Positions 24,228 to 34,711 of a stretch of DNA of 64,000 bases are shown piece after piece. The position numbers were made by a program, and so were the translations under genes. The notes beneath the pieces are model-generated. The model was not told where the DNA came from. It saw only the letters and a list, made by a program, of their open reading frames with translations, and did not search any database. The DNA comes from Scalesia atractyloides (taxonomy: Eukaryota; Streptophyta; Magnoliopsida; Asterales; Asteraceae), in NCBI GenBank assembly GCA_947069175.1, contig CAMTDV010000017.1, positions 48,927,137 to 48,991,136 of the forward strand. The letters run 5' to 3'. Position 1 is the stretch's first letter, and the number at the start of each line of letters is the position of its first letter.

Positions 24228-24462
24228 GTGTGGGGCGTGAAGAGAGAGGGGCAAGCCCCGCCACGCCTTGCCAGCACCCCATCGATGACATGTGGGACGT
24301 TGCCCAAGCCCAAGGCAAAAATTCCATAGGCGTGGGGCACATTTTCAACACCACCAACTTGATCTTTTAGCTCGTTTTCTCCTGCCCCTTACCTTTCACC
24401 ATTCTTCCATTTTGTGCTTTGGATGGCAGGGCTTTGAGCCTTTGACCCCTCACACCACACTA
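24228..24462. mobile_element. Possible further MITE
   Basis: GTGTGGGGCGTGA at the left and TCACACCACACTATA at the right are imperfect inverse copies around 235 bp of GC-richer sequence. Ends are uncertain. Confidence 0.35.
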
Positions 24463-24465
24463 TAA

Positions 24466-24802
24466 GGGGGTCGGGGCGCCCCGTGGTGACAACACCACCA
24501 CGCGTGGTGGCACATTATACACCACCGCCGCCCCTTTTGATAACGAGTTGTCGGCATAACACGTGGCCGTGAGCACGCGTGGTAAGTTCAAAAATTCGAC
24601 CGTTGTTGATGTATTCGACCGTTTGATGTTGATTGTTTATATGTATACACCAATTTAAAAATAAAATAAAAACCCATCACTAGTGATGGCATTTCTACTA
24701 AAATTCATCACTAGTGATGGAATAAAGCTCAATGACGTGACGTATTATGATTGAATGTTATGAGTGATAAGTGAGTGGTGAGTGGTGGATGCCCCTACCC
24801 CC
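24466..24802. mobile_element. PIF/Harbinger-type MITE, 337 bp
   Basis: Inverted ends GGGGGTCGGGGCGCCC and GGATGCCCCTACCCCC match at 13 of 16 sites. The flanking TAA at 24,463-24,465 and 24,803-24,805 is the 3-bp target duplication of this superfamily. Two internal perfect palindromes sit at 24,674-24,689 (CCATCACTAGTGATGG) and 24,706-24,719. Confidence 0.75.
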
Positions 24803-24805
24803 TAA

Positions 24806-25285
24806 TCTTATTGGAAAATGTTTGGGATATTGCTTGTCTAAAATGTGGTATTATGTTAAGTAGATTACTTTTATATATTTTCTTAGTTTTGTTTCAGTTA
24901 AGAAAAGGTTTGGTTTTGGTTTTAAAGAATTTAAAAACCGTTACTAGCACTTTAGCTCAAAACGTTTATAAATTTTGTATTAAACATATTAAAGATTAAA
25001 GTTTTAAATATCTTAAGTTTTATCCATATTTTTTTTTCTAGATACCAAACACCATGATCATGCCTTGTTTGTGAACCCAGCTTAAATGAAGATTTCCTTC
25101 TTGTTCTATTTACTTGGGAGATTATTAAAAAAAACCAACAAATCACAAAATTCAGTTACCAAAGAATAAAAAAAAATAAAAATACAACTTCACAAGCCCT
25201 CCAAAGAATAAAAAAAAATACAACTTCACAAGCCCTCCAACTTCCAATATACCCATTTCCACCCCCTTGAGATTGCAACAATCAA
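24806..25285. other. Spacer 3' of EXORDIUM-like gene
   Basis: AT-rich. It holds a tandem duplication of about 42 bp (25,158-25,240) containing ACAACTTCACAAGCCCTCC, probably in the 3' untranslated region. No gene seen. Confidence 0.5.
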
Positions 25286-26308
25286 TCAATCCAAAGCATT
25301 AGGCCCACTACAAGCTTTCAAAACGGGGCTCCATATCCACTGCACCATAAACTTCCTACCCCGTCTCCCATTCATATTAAAAGTCCGACCCGACCCATCT
25401 TTCATCACTTGACCAATATACCCGCCTCCACCACCCGACCCGTATAACCCCTCACACAAGTCCCCAATCTCCGTTGGTGCGGTTGGGTCTTCACCCGCAT
25501 ACCAAGCGTTCACAAGCGGGTTCGACGAAAGCTCCGCGAGCTCATGACCAATGACGCTAATCATCCCATCGACCCCAACGTCACCATTGGGTGGAGCAAG
25601 TGAACCCGGGCCGCCACTACCCATATAACCCGGAACCGCGAACGGGTAAGCACAAACTTCGGGGCACTGTTTACCCGAATTCCCAACCCATGCGTAGGGT
25701 AAAGTATACCCTACTTTTGAAGGGAAAGTAAAATAGTGGAACCCACAAACAGCCCGACAAAAATCTTGAACCGTGACGTCACCTGAGGTCAGTACTAAAT
25801 AAACGCCGTTTTTATGATCAACAGGAAACGGAGCTGACTTAACGGAAGTTGCAATAACGTCTTGGACGGTGAGGCGGGTGAGGCGGGTCCCATGAGAGTA
25901 TTTACGGTCGGAATATTCTCCGGCAATGAGGATGTTGCCGGAGATATTGGCGTTGGTTTGATCGGTGTAGAGTGTGACGGTTTTCCACCAGTCGGAGACG
26001 GAGGGGTGGGGGGCGGCACGGTGGTTGGTGGTGGAGATTGATTGTATGAAGTCTTTGATTATTAGTTTTTGAGATGGGGCCCATTTGCCGTACCAGATTA
26101 TGTAGATGTTGATCGGAGATGAAAGAACCGGACCCATGTGGTACCGGAGGTTCACTAGCTCAGATGAACCTTCATTTTTCTTGGAATCTGTGAAGGTGAT
26201 GGGGGGGAGTTTTGGGCTGACGAAGGTGTTTGTGTTTGGGGTTTGAAGAGAAACAGTGGTGGTGGTGGTGTGGAGGAGGATGAAGATGCTGAGGGGTAGA
26301 ATGGACAT
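25286..26308 (-). CDS. EXORDIUM-like (PHI-1 family) secreted protein
   Basis: 340 codons without introns, as usual in this plant family of extracellular, brassinosteroid- and phosphate-responsive growth proteins. An N-terminal hydrophobic segment (residues 1-21) looks like a signal peptide. The conserved core starts at residue 54 (LRYHMGPVL) and includes INIYIIWYGKW, a Cys-rich pair near 184-188 (CRAVCGFHYF), PYAWVGNSGKQCPEVCAYPF, the HELAE motif at 255-259, and the end VQWIWSPVLKACSGP. The start at 26,308 gives normal family length and a signal peptide. A TATA element lies 56-62 bp upstream. Which paralogue it is cannot be told. The exact biochemical activity of the family is unknown. Confidence 0.95.
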   Translation of the reverse strand: MSILPLSIFILLHTTTTTVSLQTPNTNTFVSPKLPPITFTDSKKNEGSSELVNLRYHMGPVLSSPINIYIIWYGKWAPSQKLIIKDFIQSISTTNHRAAPHPSVSDWWKTVTLYTDQTNANISGNILIAGEYSDRKYSHGTRLTRLTVQDVIATSVKSAPFPVDHKNGVYLVLTSGDVTVQDFCRAVCGFHYFTFPSKVGYTLPYAWVGNSGKQCPEVCAYPFAVPGYMGSGGPGSLAPPNGDVGVDGMISVIGHELAELSSNPLVNAWYAGEDPTAPTEIGDLCEGLYGSGGGGGYIGQVMKDGSGRTFNMNGRRGRKFMVQWIWSPVLKACSGPNALD

Positions 26309-26363
26309 TTTGGTATGGGATAAAAATGGGTGGGGTGAGAGGTATAGTGAATGGAAATGGGGA

Positions 26364-26370
26364 ATTTATA
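26364..26370 (-). promoter_or_regulatory. TATA box of EXORDIUM-like gene
   Basis: TATAAAT on the minus strand, 56 bp upstream of the ATG, with a GC-poor leader between. Confidence 0.6.
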
Positions 26371-26419
26371 AAGGGTAGAGGGAAATGGGCTGGTGACAGC
26401 TGCCATATTTTTTTGGGAG

Positions 26420-27413
26420 TGATGATGTAGAGAGTAGAGAACACAGAATTTGAAAATTGAAGGGGGAATGACGAAAGTGCCCCTTTGTCTTTTTGTCTTT
26501 AATTTTCAACTTGTCTATGTGGGGTTGTGAGAACAAATTCCTCTGGTAGATTTGAATTCTGGTATTCCATGTGTTGTAAGATAAACCATGCCGGTTTTAG
26601 ATTTATATAATTTGGCTCACGGATTTTGCCCGTTTACCTGTATTTGCTTGTAATTCGTTGTTTTGACGTTTTAATGATAAAAAATATATTACAAAAAAAA
26701 AATTATGTCTTGGAATTGGTCGTGTAAATCAATCAAACCAGCCGAGCTCAACTTTTCTGATATATTTTATTGTTTTTAAGTTCTAAATTTGAATATGTAC
26801 ATCTCTAGTATTCATCTTTTATAAGGTTAATGCCCAAACTGTCTTTTTTTAATCCGGTCCACCACGTAACAAACCAACCGGTTTGATTTGCTATTTCGAA
26901 ACTAGAGTTATCAATGTGGTCCAGAAATTCCACTGTGGACACCCCTGCTAGTAACCCTAAATCTAGACAAAAAGATGAAGCAATATTGTTATCGAACTTT
27001 TACCCACAAAAGTTAAAACAGCTTCAGTTCTGGTTTCGATTAATTTTAACCAACTCAGAACCAAAGAAACATTCAACTCGGGTCACACGGGAATTTTGCA
27101 CCCAAGAAAGATCTCACTTAAACTTGTGTCTCGAGTGTTGCGCTGATGATGTTGTTCAATCGGCCAATCTCTCAGCCAACTGTTTTGCTACTTCAAATGG
27201 TTTCTCAGAAGTACAAAAGAAACTCCAATATTATGTCAATATCAATTTCAAAAATTATATGATTCAAAACTGCTAGATCCAATGTAAGAACTAGTACTCC
27301 GAATGTACAAACTCAACAATTTGAACTTACAAAAGGAAATTTTAAAACGTTCCTATATATATTTTCTTAAGTAATATGAAAATGTGACAAATTAGAGAGA
27401 TTGTGTACCTCTA
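26420..27413. other. Intergenic spacer, no gene seen
   Basis: Region upstream of the EXORDIUM-like gene and 3' of the glycosyltransferase gene. An open frame at 26,914-27,276 has no family signature and no splice-site context. Confidence 0.5.
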
Positions 27414-30400
27414 TTAGTTTTGGATCCCAAGCTGTTCCAAGGAATCCGGCCCAACCAGGAATATTCGTCGCGTTGTTGTTTTGTACCGAAAAACAACTAC
27501 TCCCTTGTATGCAGTTCTAGGTACACCATCCTGAAGCATAGCATAGCATAGCATATATAAAATATAAAGTTCACTTTTTGAAAATGCCAAATTGGTGATA
27601 CCTTCCATTCTTCAAATATGCCGAATTGGCGTGCAATTTCTTCAAAATGCTCTTGATCTCTATATGCTATACGTGCGTCTCCTTTTACATTTATCTTTAG
27701 AATAAGATCAGTTCCAAACACGGGACTTGCACCTTTTACCAGGTCTGCAAAGTGTTTCACAAATTTATCCTGAAAAAAATCAAGTTGAAGATTTCCCATG
27801 AATATAGTTTAACCAACTCTTTTAAACATGTATCCTATAAAAGGAATTCATTCTATCACGTTATTCATACCTCCATTAAGTAGGTCAAGTTCATCGATTT
27901 CCAATCAATCTTTCAGAAGAAAGAAAAAACAGTAATTAATACAAGGTATCAGCCAGCAATAACTTACATATACTGTAAGATATACTTTTACATACCGAGC
28001 GATCATTCAGCCTGATGGGTTTTAGGTATTGATAGAAAAACTGGCCCAGACTAGAACCCTGAAAAGGATGGAAATTATTTTATTCAAACAAATAGATTAT
28101 CATTATTTGACACACTAATTATGACATTGAGATAGATACCTACATGCTCACCAAAGTTGTATGTTCTGCAAACTTCTGGACGGATAAATTGTCTCCCTTT
28201 ATGATTTTCTTGTAATCTTAGCCAATCGTCCCAGTAAGTAATACACAGTCAAAGAAAATTTCCTCTTGAAACAAAAAGGGAACTAAACAATTAGGCATGA
28301 AGATTAAACCGCAAAAATGAAAATTAGCATAAAAGGATATGCTTTTGGCCACTTTGGAGATAGCTCATCCCATGTAGATTTAGATAGCATCCATCCAAGA
28401 CCAGGGAAAAAATCCGAACGATATAACGTATCTGCCAGATTCACTCAAATTTTACAGGGATACACCGTAATTACAATTGTTTTTTACTTTTTTATATAAT
28501 TATGATTTTTTACTTCAAGCTTCCATGTTGGGATAAATGAAGTTAAAGACTTACAAGGATCATGCACAAATTGCTTTTGCCCAATGTCATTCCATGATGA
28601 TATGGCCATGATGGACCTATCGTTGAATGTTAAAAAGATTCAAAGAATGAAAAGTAATACATATCATTTTAGTTCATACCAAAGACTTACTTATCTTTAT
28701 CAAGGAGGTCTGCTCCAGCCTCAAAATAAGCAAAAAAGTCTGGAGAAATCTCCATATCATCTGCATACAATTTGGATATAGATAACTTTTACGAACCTCA
28801 GAATAAATAAAAAGAAGTAATATACATTAAAAAGTAGGGGAGTACTTGTACCTTCAAGTATGATGACCCGATTAAAACTATGTTTGTAAAACAGTTGATC
28901 AAGTGCCCACTTGTAGTGACCTGAAAACGCGGTAGTTAAAGCAAACATATTGAATTGATGCAAACATTAGTCTAACTGTATCTCTTACGTGCAATCTTGT
29001 AATATGCAATTAGCTCTCCGGGCCTTTCAGTATGCACAGGTTCATAATCCAAGTGCTGCAACAAACTGGAGTTAATTATCTTCTTCTTTAAATTAACTGC
29101 CGAAATATAGCAAGTTAATTTGAAAAAATGTGTTTTTATTATACTGTATACATCATGTATGCAACATAAAATGTACCTGCATGTAGGTCAACTGCTTGTA
29201 ACTCATAGCCTTCGTTCGAACGTCAGGATTTGACCCGTCCTGACAATGTAAACAATTGGAGGGATAAGTGTGTTAATTATTAAGAAAGAAATAAGCGGTA
29301 CGATAAATCTAATATATTCACAGATAAAATATACCTGGGATACAAAAACTGGAAACTTTGATGATGCAGAAGCATGATATCTGAAATAAAAGTTTCACAT
29401 TGGTATTACTTTTCATTAACTAAAGAAAAGTATAACCGTTCGTGTACACCATATTTGGTATAAAAATGAAAGTTGGTGACCTTTTAGCTTGTTTAAAACA
29501 TTTTGCATACTTTGGTAAGTAGAAAAACATACTTAAGGATAGATTTAATAGTTCTTTCAAGATAGTCAGCACGGTTGCAAGCCATAATAACAACTGCTGC
29601 CACTGGCACCTGCAAGTGAAGTAGAAAGCTCATTCACCGAATCATCATATAAAAGAATTGATCTTTCAACAAGAAAGAAATACGTAATTTAGCATTCTTA
29701 TCCCAACCTGATTTTGTTGAAACAAGTTTTTCACACCTTTCCCTGCAAATTGACAATAAAAAGGTTCATATAGTGCAAGTAAACAATAAGTATATCAGGA
29801 TATGCAGAGCAATATAACCTTTAATCTTATGTGTGTGTGTGTATAAGAGAGAGGGGGGGAAAGAAAGAAAGAAAAAGAAAAAGTGTTGATGGTATGAACT
29901 TACTTTCAAGATTTTGAACGAGGGTCCTCAATTGTTCACGCTCTTCTTGTTGGCGTTTCACAATTTCTGAAATACAAGTAACAGATGCAGAAGGTTGGAT
30001 GTGAATAATTTATGTCTACCAGCTAAGAAAGAACACAAGAAATCAAATTAAACTACCTCCACATACGTATTAAAATGTTACATTAACAATTGTTACTGAA
30101 CACACTTGGTTACTTACGAAAATGAATAACTAGGGAAGTGAAGCAAGACAAATTCTCAAAACAAATTAGAAAAACAAATTGTGATGTTTTAATCAATCGT
30201 CAAAGTCGGTAACTTTCATAAAAAAATGAAGCATTTGAAAAAAAAAAAGTCTGAATAGCTCTGTATCACCATACCCCCTAACTCCAGATAAGAAAAAAAT
30301 GAAATAAAATAACAAACAGGAAGTAAGCAAACAACTAACTTATTACTACCCTAGTTACATCAAGATATGTCCCCTTACCCTCCAAAGACACAACCCTTTC

Positions 30401-31909
30401 CTTCTGCATACTTATCTGATCAATTAGTAACCGCATCTGACTCGTACAATGATTTTCCCCTTCCACCTGTTATAATCAATAAATTCTTATGCATTAATTC
30501 TTTACAAAGCATCCGCTCTAGGTTACAAGACAACAAACTGGATAGAAGAACATCTTAACATTTAATTTTACATCATGGTTCATGACTAAAGAAAATAGCC
30601 TCTTCATCTCAAAAAAAAATCAAATAACAAGTCCTGTAAGCATTAGTTTAGATTTGAATTTTGATGGTTCAAACGGATAACATAGTAGACAATGAGACAT
30701 CCCTATTTTTTTCTCCCTAGGAATCTATACTTCTATAGGATTATACTGTATACAGAAACATTATGTGAATACAGGCAAAAGTGTTGAAATTCCTTCCACA
30801 TATAAGTGGGATCATTTAGAAAACAGGAGTGCTAATATATAAAAAGAACCCTAAGGCTACATGCCAGGTTTTATCACAGAAAGTGACATGATACACTAAC
30901 ATTAAGCAATCATAACATCCTAATGGTGGATGTGGGGTTAGATTAAGTAAAAGTCCACTACTTTGTGGATAAACTGTTTTAAAAGAATTTATTATTCTGG
31001 TGCAGGACAGAAGTAGACTAGATGCTTTCTAGCCAAACATAGAGAACAATATCTTAAAGAGAACGTCTCGTTTATGACAAAAATTCAGATTTCAAAACTA
31101 TGGCTCTATGCAAAACATATTGAAAAAATCCCCAAGTCCAATTACCTACATTCAAACAGGGTAAAAAAACAGAAAAACTGTATTTTGTTTTCTAGAATCG
31201 GCCATCTGAGCCCCAACAATGGAACTGAGGACCAGCAATTGGGACAACACAACAAAGCTATCTTGCCCAGGCGTGCAGGCCATCAAGCTTTTCATGGGAT
31301 GGTTGTGGGGGCCGGTTCGATAATTACATGTGTATAACTTTCATACTTCCATAACCATCTAGGCCAGTTCAATTTTCTCCACACCAGTTTCTATAAATAA
31401 AACAGCTTTCTAAAAACCAGAACTGAAAACGAAAAAAATCTAAATAACTTCCTAACACAAACTTAAGCACTAGTAATGCCTAAAGGAATTAAAGACAGAC
31501 AATTTTCAACTATTGTAGTCGGTACCCGGTAGGGGGAGGATCAACAAACATACCCAGTACATAGCAAGCTACTGGTAGGGTGGGAAGGGGGGCAAACCTT
31601 TCCTCTGTCCCGGTAGGGGAGGAATCAACAAAACAAAAGTAAAATAAAAAAGCAACATTATAAACTGAAGCACATAAGTAACAGTTTAAAGCAGAAAGAG
31701 TATATGATGAACTGACAGCAGCTGTAATCTTCTCAGCATACTCAGACTGTGCCTTGAACAGCCTCACCTAATGCAAAACACAAACACAATTATTTTTAAA
31801 CCTAATGAAATAACAAATAAAAAATGAAAAGTAGCTGAACCTGTGTATAGATATATGCAATTGCAGTTAGCAAAAGCAAGCATCTGAGACCTCCAGACCA
31901 TCTCGCCAT
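27414..31909 (-). CDS. GNTI: N-acetylglucosaminyltransferase I, 18 exons
   Basis: Golgi type II membrane enzyme that adds GlcNAc to the alpha-1,3 arm of Man5GlcNAc2 and starts complex N-glycan synthesis. Exons (minus): 31909-31841, 31767-31717, 30466-30379, 29966-29904, 29742-29708, 29609-29533, 29380-29335, 29239-29177, 29055-28989, 28920-28852, 28760-28691, 28616-28555, 28431-28341, 28237-28144, 28058-27996, 27909-27871, 27769-27602, 27530-27414. These total 1,332 nt, 443 codons plus stop, close to Arabidopsis CGL1. Residues 9-22 form the signal anchor; a stem coiled coil follows. The metal-binding EDD is at 209-211 and WDDW at 286-289 holds the catalytic Asp. All introns are GT-AG except intron 13, which is AT-AC. 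All phases fit and no stop interrupts the frame. Confidence 0.96.
28238..28340 (-). other. U12-type AT-AC intron (intron 13 of GNTI)
   Basis: 103-nt intron that starts ATATCCTTTT, the U12 5' site consensus, and ends in AC. TTCTTTGAC near the 3' end fits the U12 branch site, with the branch A about 11 nt before the AC. Removing it gives ...WPKAYWDDW..., the conserved catalytic region. No GT-AG choice keeps this frame. Confidence 0.9.
30467..31716 (-). other. Intron 2 of GNTI with possible inserted repeat
   Basis: The largest intron, 1,250 nt. It contains a duplicated CCCGGTAGGGGGAGGAT-like block (31,511 and 31,605), perhaps an old small transposon. No ORF of note. Confidence 0.5.
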
Positions 31910-32137
31910 TGTTGTTTGTTTTCGAACTGAAACCCTCGATCTATCTCTTAAATCAAAACTTTCATCTGAATTAGGGTTTGTATCAGATCGTGCATAAATA
32001 TTAATGTTAACGAGATTGTTCAGTGCAATCTACTATTTTCACCACATTAGCTGCAATTAACTTTAAACCCTAGATTGGAAGTGGTTCGTCTAAATTCTAG
32101 CTGAGTTACAGTAAACTGTCACCAACTTTTATTAAAC
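31910..32137 (-). promoter_or_regulatory. 5' leader and proximal promoter of GNTI
   Basis: 228 bp between the ATG and the Mutator-like element. Pyrimidine-rich on the coding strand, no clear TATA box, as in many housekeeping genes. The transposon may mark how little upstream sequence the gene keeps. Confidence 0.4.
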
Positions 32138-33398
32138 GAGTTAAATGCTTGGTTGGTCCCTGTGGTTTGTAAATTTTGCAGACTTGGTCCCAGTGGTTCA
32201 CTAATTACACACTTGGTCCCAGTAGTTTCAAATTTTGCATTCGGGTGGTCCTTACCACTAACCTTTGTTAGATTTCTCAGTTAAGTATATGCAAAATTAC
32301 TATTATACCCCTCGTCTTCTTCATCCTTTCTCTGCTACCACCTGCAACTACTCTGCTACCACCACCCTCACCCTCGCCGCCTTTCACCGCCATACCACTC
32401 AGCCATACCCTCGCCGCCTTTCACCGCCATCTTCCTTCCAAGACCCAAAGTTACCGGCTGTAAACGCCGACATCCGTGGAATTCCGGTCACCCCTTCCGG
32501 TTAGCCACCTCCGCTCATCTCCAACCCCCTTCATTAAACAATTACTGATTTTACAGATCTGGACGATTTCCAATTATAATTTTGTTAGACCGATTTGAGG
32601 TTGAATCGTTTATCACCACCATCGATCGCCTGTGAATTTGTTCTCACCACCACACATTGCCGTTAATCTGTTACAACAAATCTTCCTCTTCATCTTTTGC
32701 ACTAAGCCCCTCCATTTATACCCTCACAACTCCTTCATCTTCTTCGTTACCCGGAAACCTGCAACTCCTTCATGTTGAGCTTGATTCGAGTAGATCTGAA
32801 CTGACGAAGATGAACTGAAAATGATACATATTGTTCATTCGTACGGATCATTTCGGTTGATTTTTGATCAGTTTCGGAGAAATTTTGGATCCGTTTTGGT
32901 GTGTTGATTGATGATTTCAAACTGTTTCAGTGAAATTTCAAAGAGTTTTGGTTCGAGTTTTTGAGTTTCGATCTTTGTTACATTGATTTTGCAGAAAAAG
33001 GAAACACAGCCGAAAAACCTGCAACTTGCCGGAGCGCCGGAGAAGACGACTGAAGCCGCCGAGAAACCTGCAACTTGCCGGAGCGCCGGAGAAGACGACT
33101 GAAGCCGCCGAGAATACCGCCTCAACACCCATTCGGTTTCGGTGTACCTCCTTCTTCTAACCTTTCCGGTGATTGTTGCAGTGGTGGTGGTCAGTTGACG
33201 GTGGAGGTGGTGGTGGGTTTAAGGTGGATGTGGAGGTTGCAGGTTTGTGAAGGAGGGTAATATAGTAATTTTGCATATACTTAACTGAGAAATCTAACAA
33301 AGGTTAGTGGTAAGGACCACCCGAGTGCAAAATTTGAAACTACTGGGACTAAGTCTGCAAGATTTGCAAACCACAGGGACCAACCAAGCATTTAACTC
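32138..33398. mobile_element. Mutator-like element with long inverted ends
   Basis: 1,261 bp. Inverted repeats of about 150 bp (32,138-32,310 and 33,250-33,398) begin GAGTTAAATGCTTGGTTGG. A 10-bp TTTATTAAAC flanks both sides (32,128-32,137 and 33,399-33,408), fitting a 9-bp MULE duplication plus one chance base. The interior is GC-rich and has no transposase. It includes a 49-bp tandem duplication (33,014-33,112, ACTTGCCGGAGCGCCGGAG) and a repeated CCCTCGCCGCCTTTCACC (32,367 and 32,409). Confidence 0.85.
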
Positions 33399-33457
33399 TT
33401 TATTAAACGCTTAACCCTGATTTCATCTTATAAATATCAGCCTTCCTTTCACTCTAA

Positions 33458-33678
33458 CACTATGTTCTCGAGTCTCATTTAATATGGGGAGGGAAGGGAA
33501 AATTTTCTCTCCTAATCTCTCCAATTTGGGAGGATGACTATCTAGACAAAATTTCTTCCCTTTTTACTCATTTTCTCTCCCCTCTTATCCTTAAAAAAAA
33601 CTAGGGAACATGGTTTTTTTATATTTTCTCCTTTTTTCTTTCCCCTCCCCCTGTTAAATGAGACTCGGAAACAGAGTG
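33458..33678. mobile_element. Tourist-like MITE, 221 bp
   Basis: Inverted ends of about 25 bp (CACTATGTTCTCGAGTCTCA and its near-match) with TAA on both sides (33,455-33,457, 33,679-33,681). The interior is purine-rich on one half and pyrimidine-rich on the other, so the transcript would fold into one long hairpin. Confidence 0.75.
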
Positions 33679-33689
33679 TAAATCCTTTC

Positions 33690-34091
33690 TGTTGAAACAT
33701 GATGTCTATTGCCTAGGTCTTGGATCGAGTCTGTATGGTTAGGGCTTGAATATGTTAGAACTTGAAGTATATTTATGATGTATTACTCAAGTTCGGCCGA
33801 AGTTGTAGTAGGCTGATCAAGTTCGGCCGAACTTGATCTAGCCAGGACACACTTCGATCGAACTTGTTATCTATATATATATGATGTCAAGGGTCTCTCA
33901 TTGTAAGAACTTTGTGATATTGACGCTGAAGGTCTGTCTGTTTGGATACTCGATGTACATGATTTGACATTAATAAACAGACAACTTAAACAGTAAACTT
34001 GTGTATTTGATTAACATGTCATATAATTTCCGGTTATATTGGAAATTAGATACAAATTAGGTTCCTTGACAGTGGAGGAGCGGTCCTAACA
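33690..34091 (+). repeat. 5' LTR of outer copia element
   Basis: 402 bp, TGTTGAAACATG...CCTAACA. Three palindromes lie in the U3 (33,788-33,865), just before a TATATATATATG box at 33,872-33,883. The 5' flank is CTTTC; the matching copy is off-window. Confidence 0.85.
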
Positions 34092-34093
34092 AG

Positions 34094-34105
34094 TGGTATC
34101 AGAGC
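34094..34105 (+). other. Primer-binding site, outer copia element
   Basis: TGGTATCAGAGC, 2 bases after the LTR. Confidence 0.95.
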
Positions 34106-34319
34106 CATGGATACTTAATTTGCTGAGATCTACACAACACACTCTCTATTTCTACTCATTTCTATCATTTTCTTAAATTTTTCACAAAATTGGTGAATTC
34201 ATGTATAAAAATGGCTAAAATTTGAACATGTCTTAGATAATCATCTAAATAAAAACCCCTGAAAGTTTCAGAATAAAATTCAATCGAATTCACGTCAAAA
34301 ATGTCAAAAAACCATGTTT

Positions 34320-34650
34320 GATAACCGAACTTCGCTCGAATTATACCACAAGTTCGCTCGAACTTGACTTAAAATCATCAAATTTTGTTGATTTTAATCA
34401 ACTTCGCCCAAACTTGATTGATTTTTCAGTGAATTTTGACCAAGTTCGACCGAACTTGTCAATTTTTGTTGAAATTTAACATAAGTTCCCCTGAACTTGA
34501 AGTAAACTTGGAAATTTTTCAAAACTCAACACAAGTTCGCCCGAACTTACTTAAAGCTTGAAATTTTCTGAAATATTTCACAAGTTTGCCCGAACTTGGT
34601 GAAATTGAATCTGATTTTTGTTCTATACAAGTTCGATCGAACTTGTCAGT
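34320..34650. repeat. Palindrome array in leader of outer element
   Basis: About eight copies, near 34,350, 34,399, 34,440, 34,482, 34,531, 34,580 and 34,627, roughly every 45 bp, ending 60 bp before the gag ATG. Confidence 0.9.
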
Positions 34651-34711
34651 TTGCTAATCAATCTTCGAGTGTTTTTGAACGTGTTTTCAGTTAAACATTC
34701 AGTTTGTCGAG

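Noticed and set aside
24065..24340. 91-codon minus-strand ORF
   Set aside because: It runs across the end of the hAT-type MITE and the following repeat, so it is a chance frame.
26914..27276. Small protein-coding gene
   Set aside because: 120-codon frame with no family features, promoter or splice context, in spacer between two host genes.
32265..32504. 79-codon ORF in the Mutator-like element
   Set aside because: It comes from duplicated Pro/Thr-rich GC sequence; no similarity to a transposase or a known plant protein that I can name.
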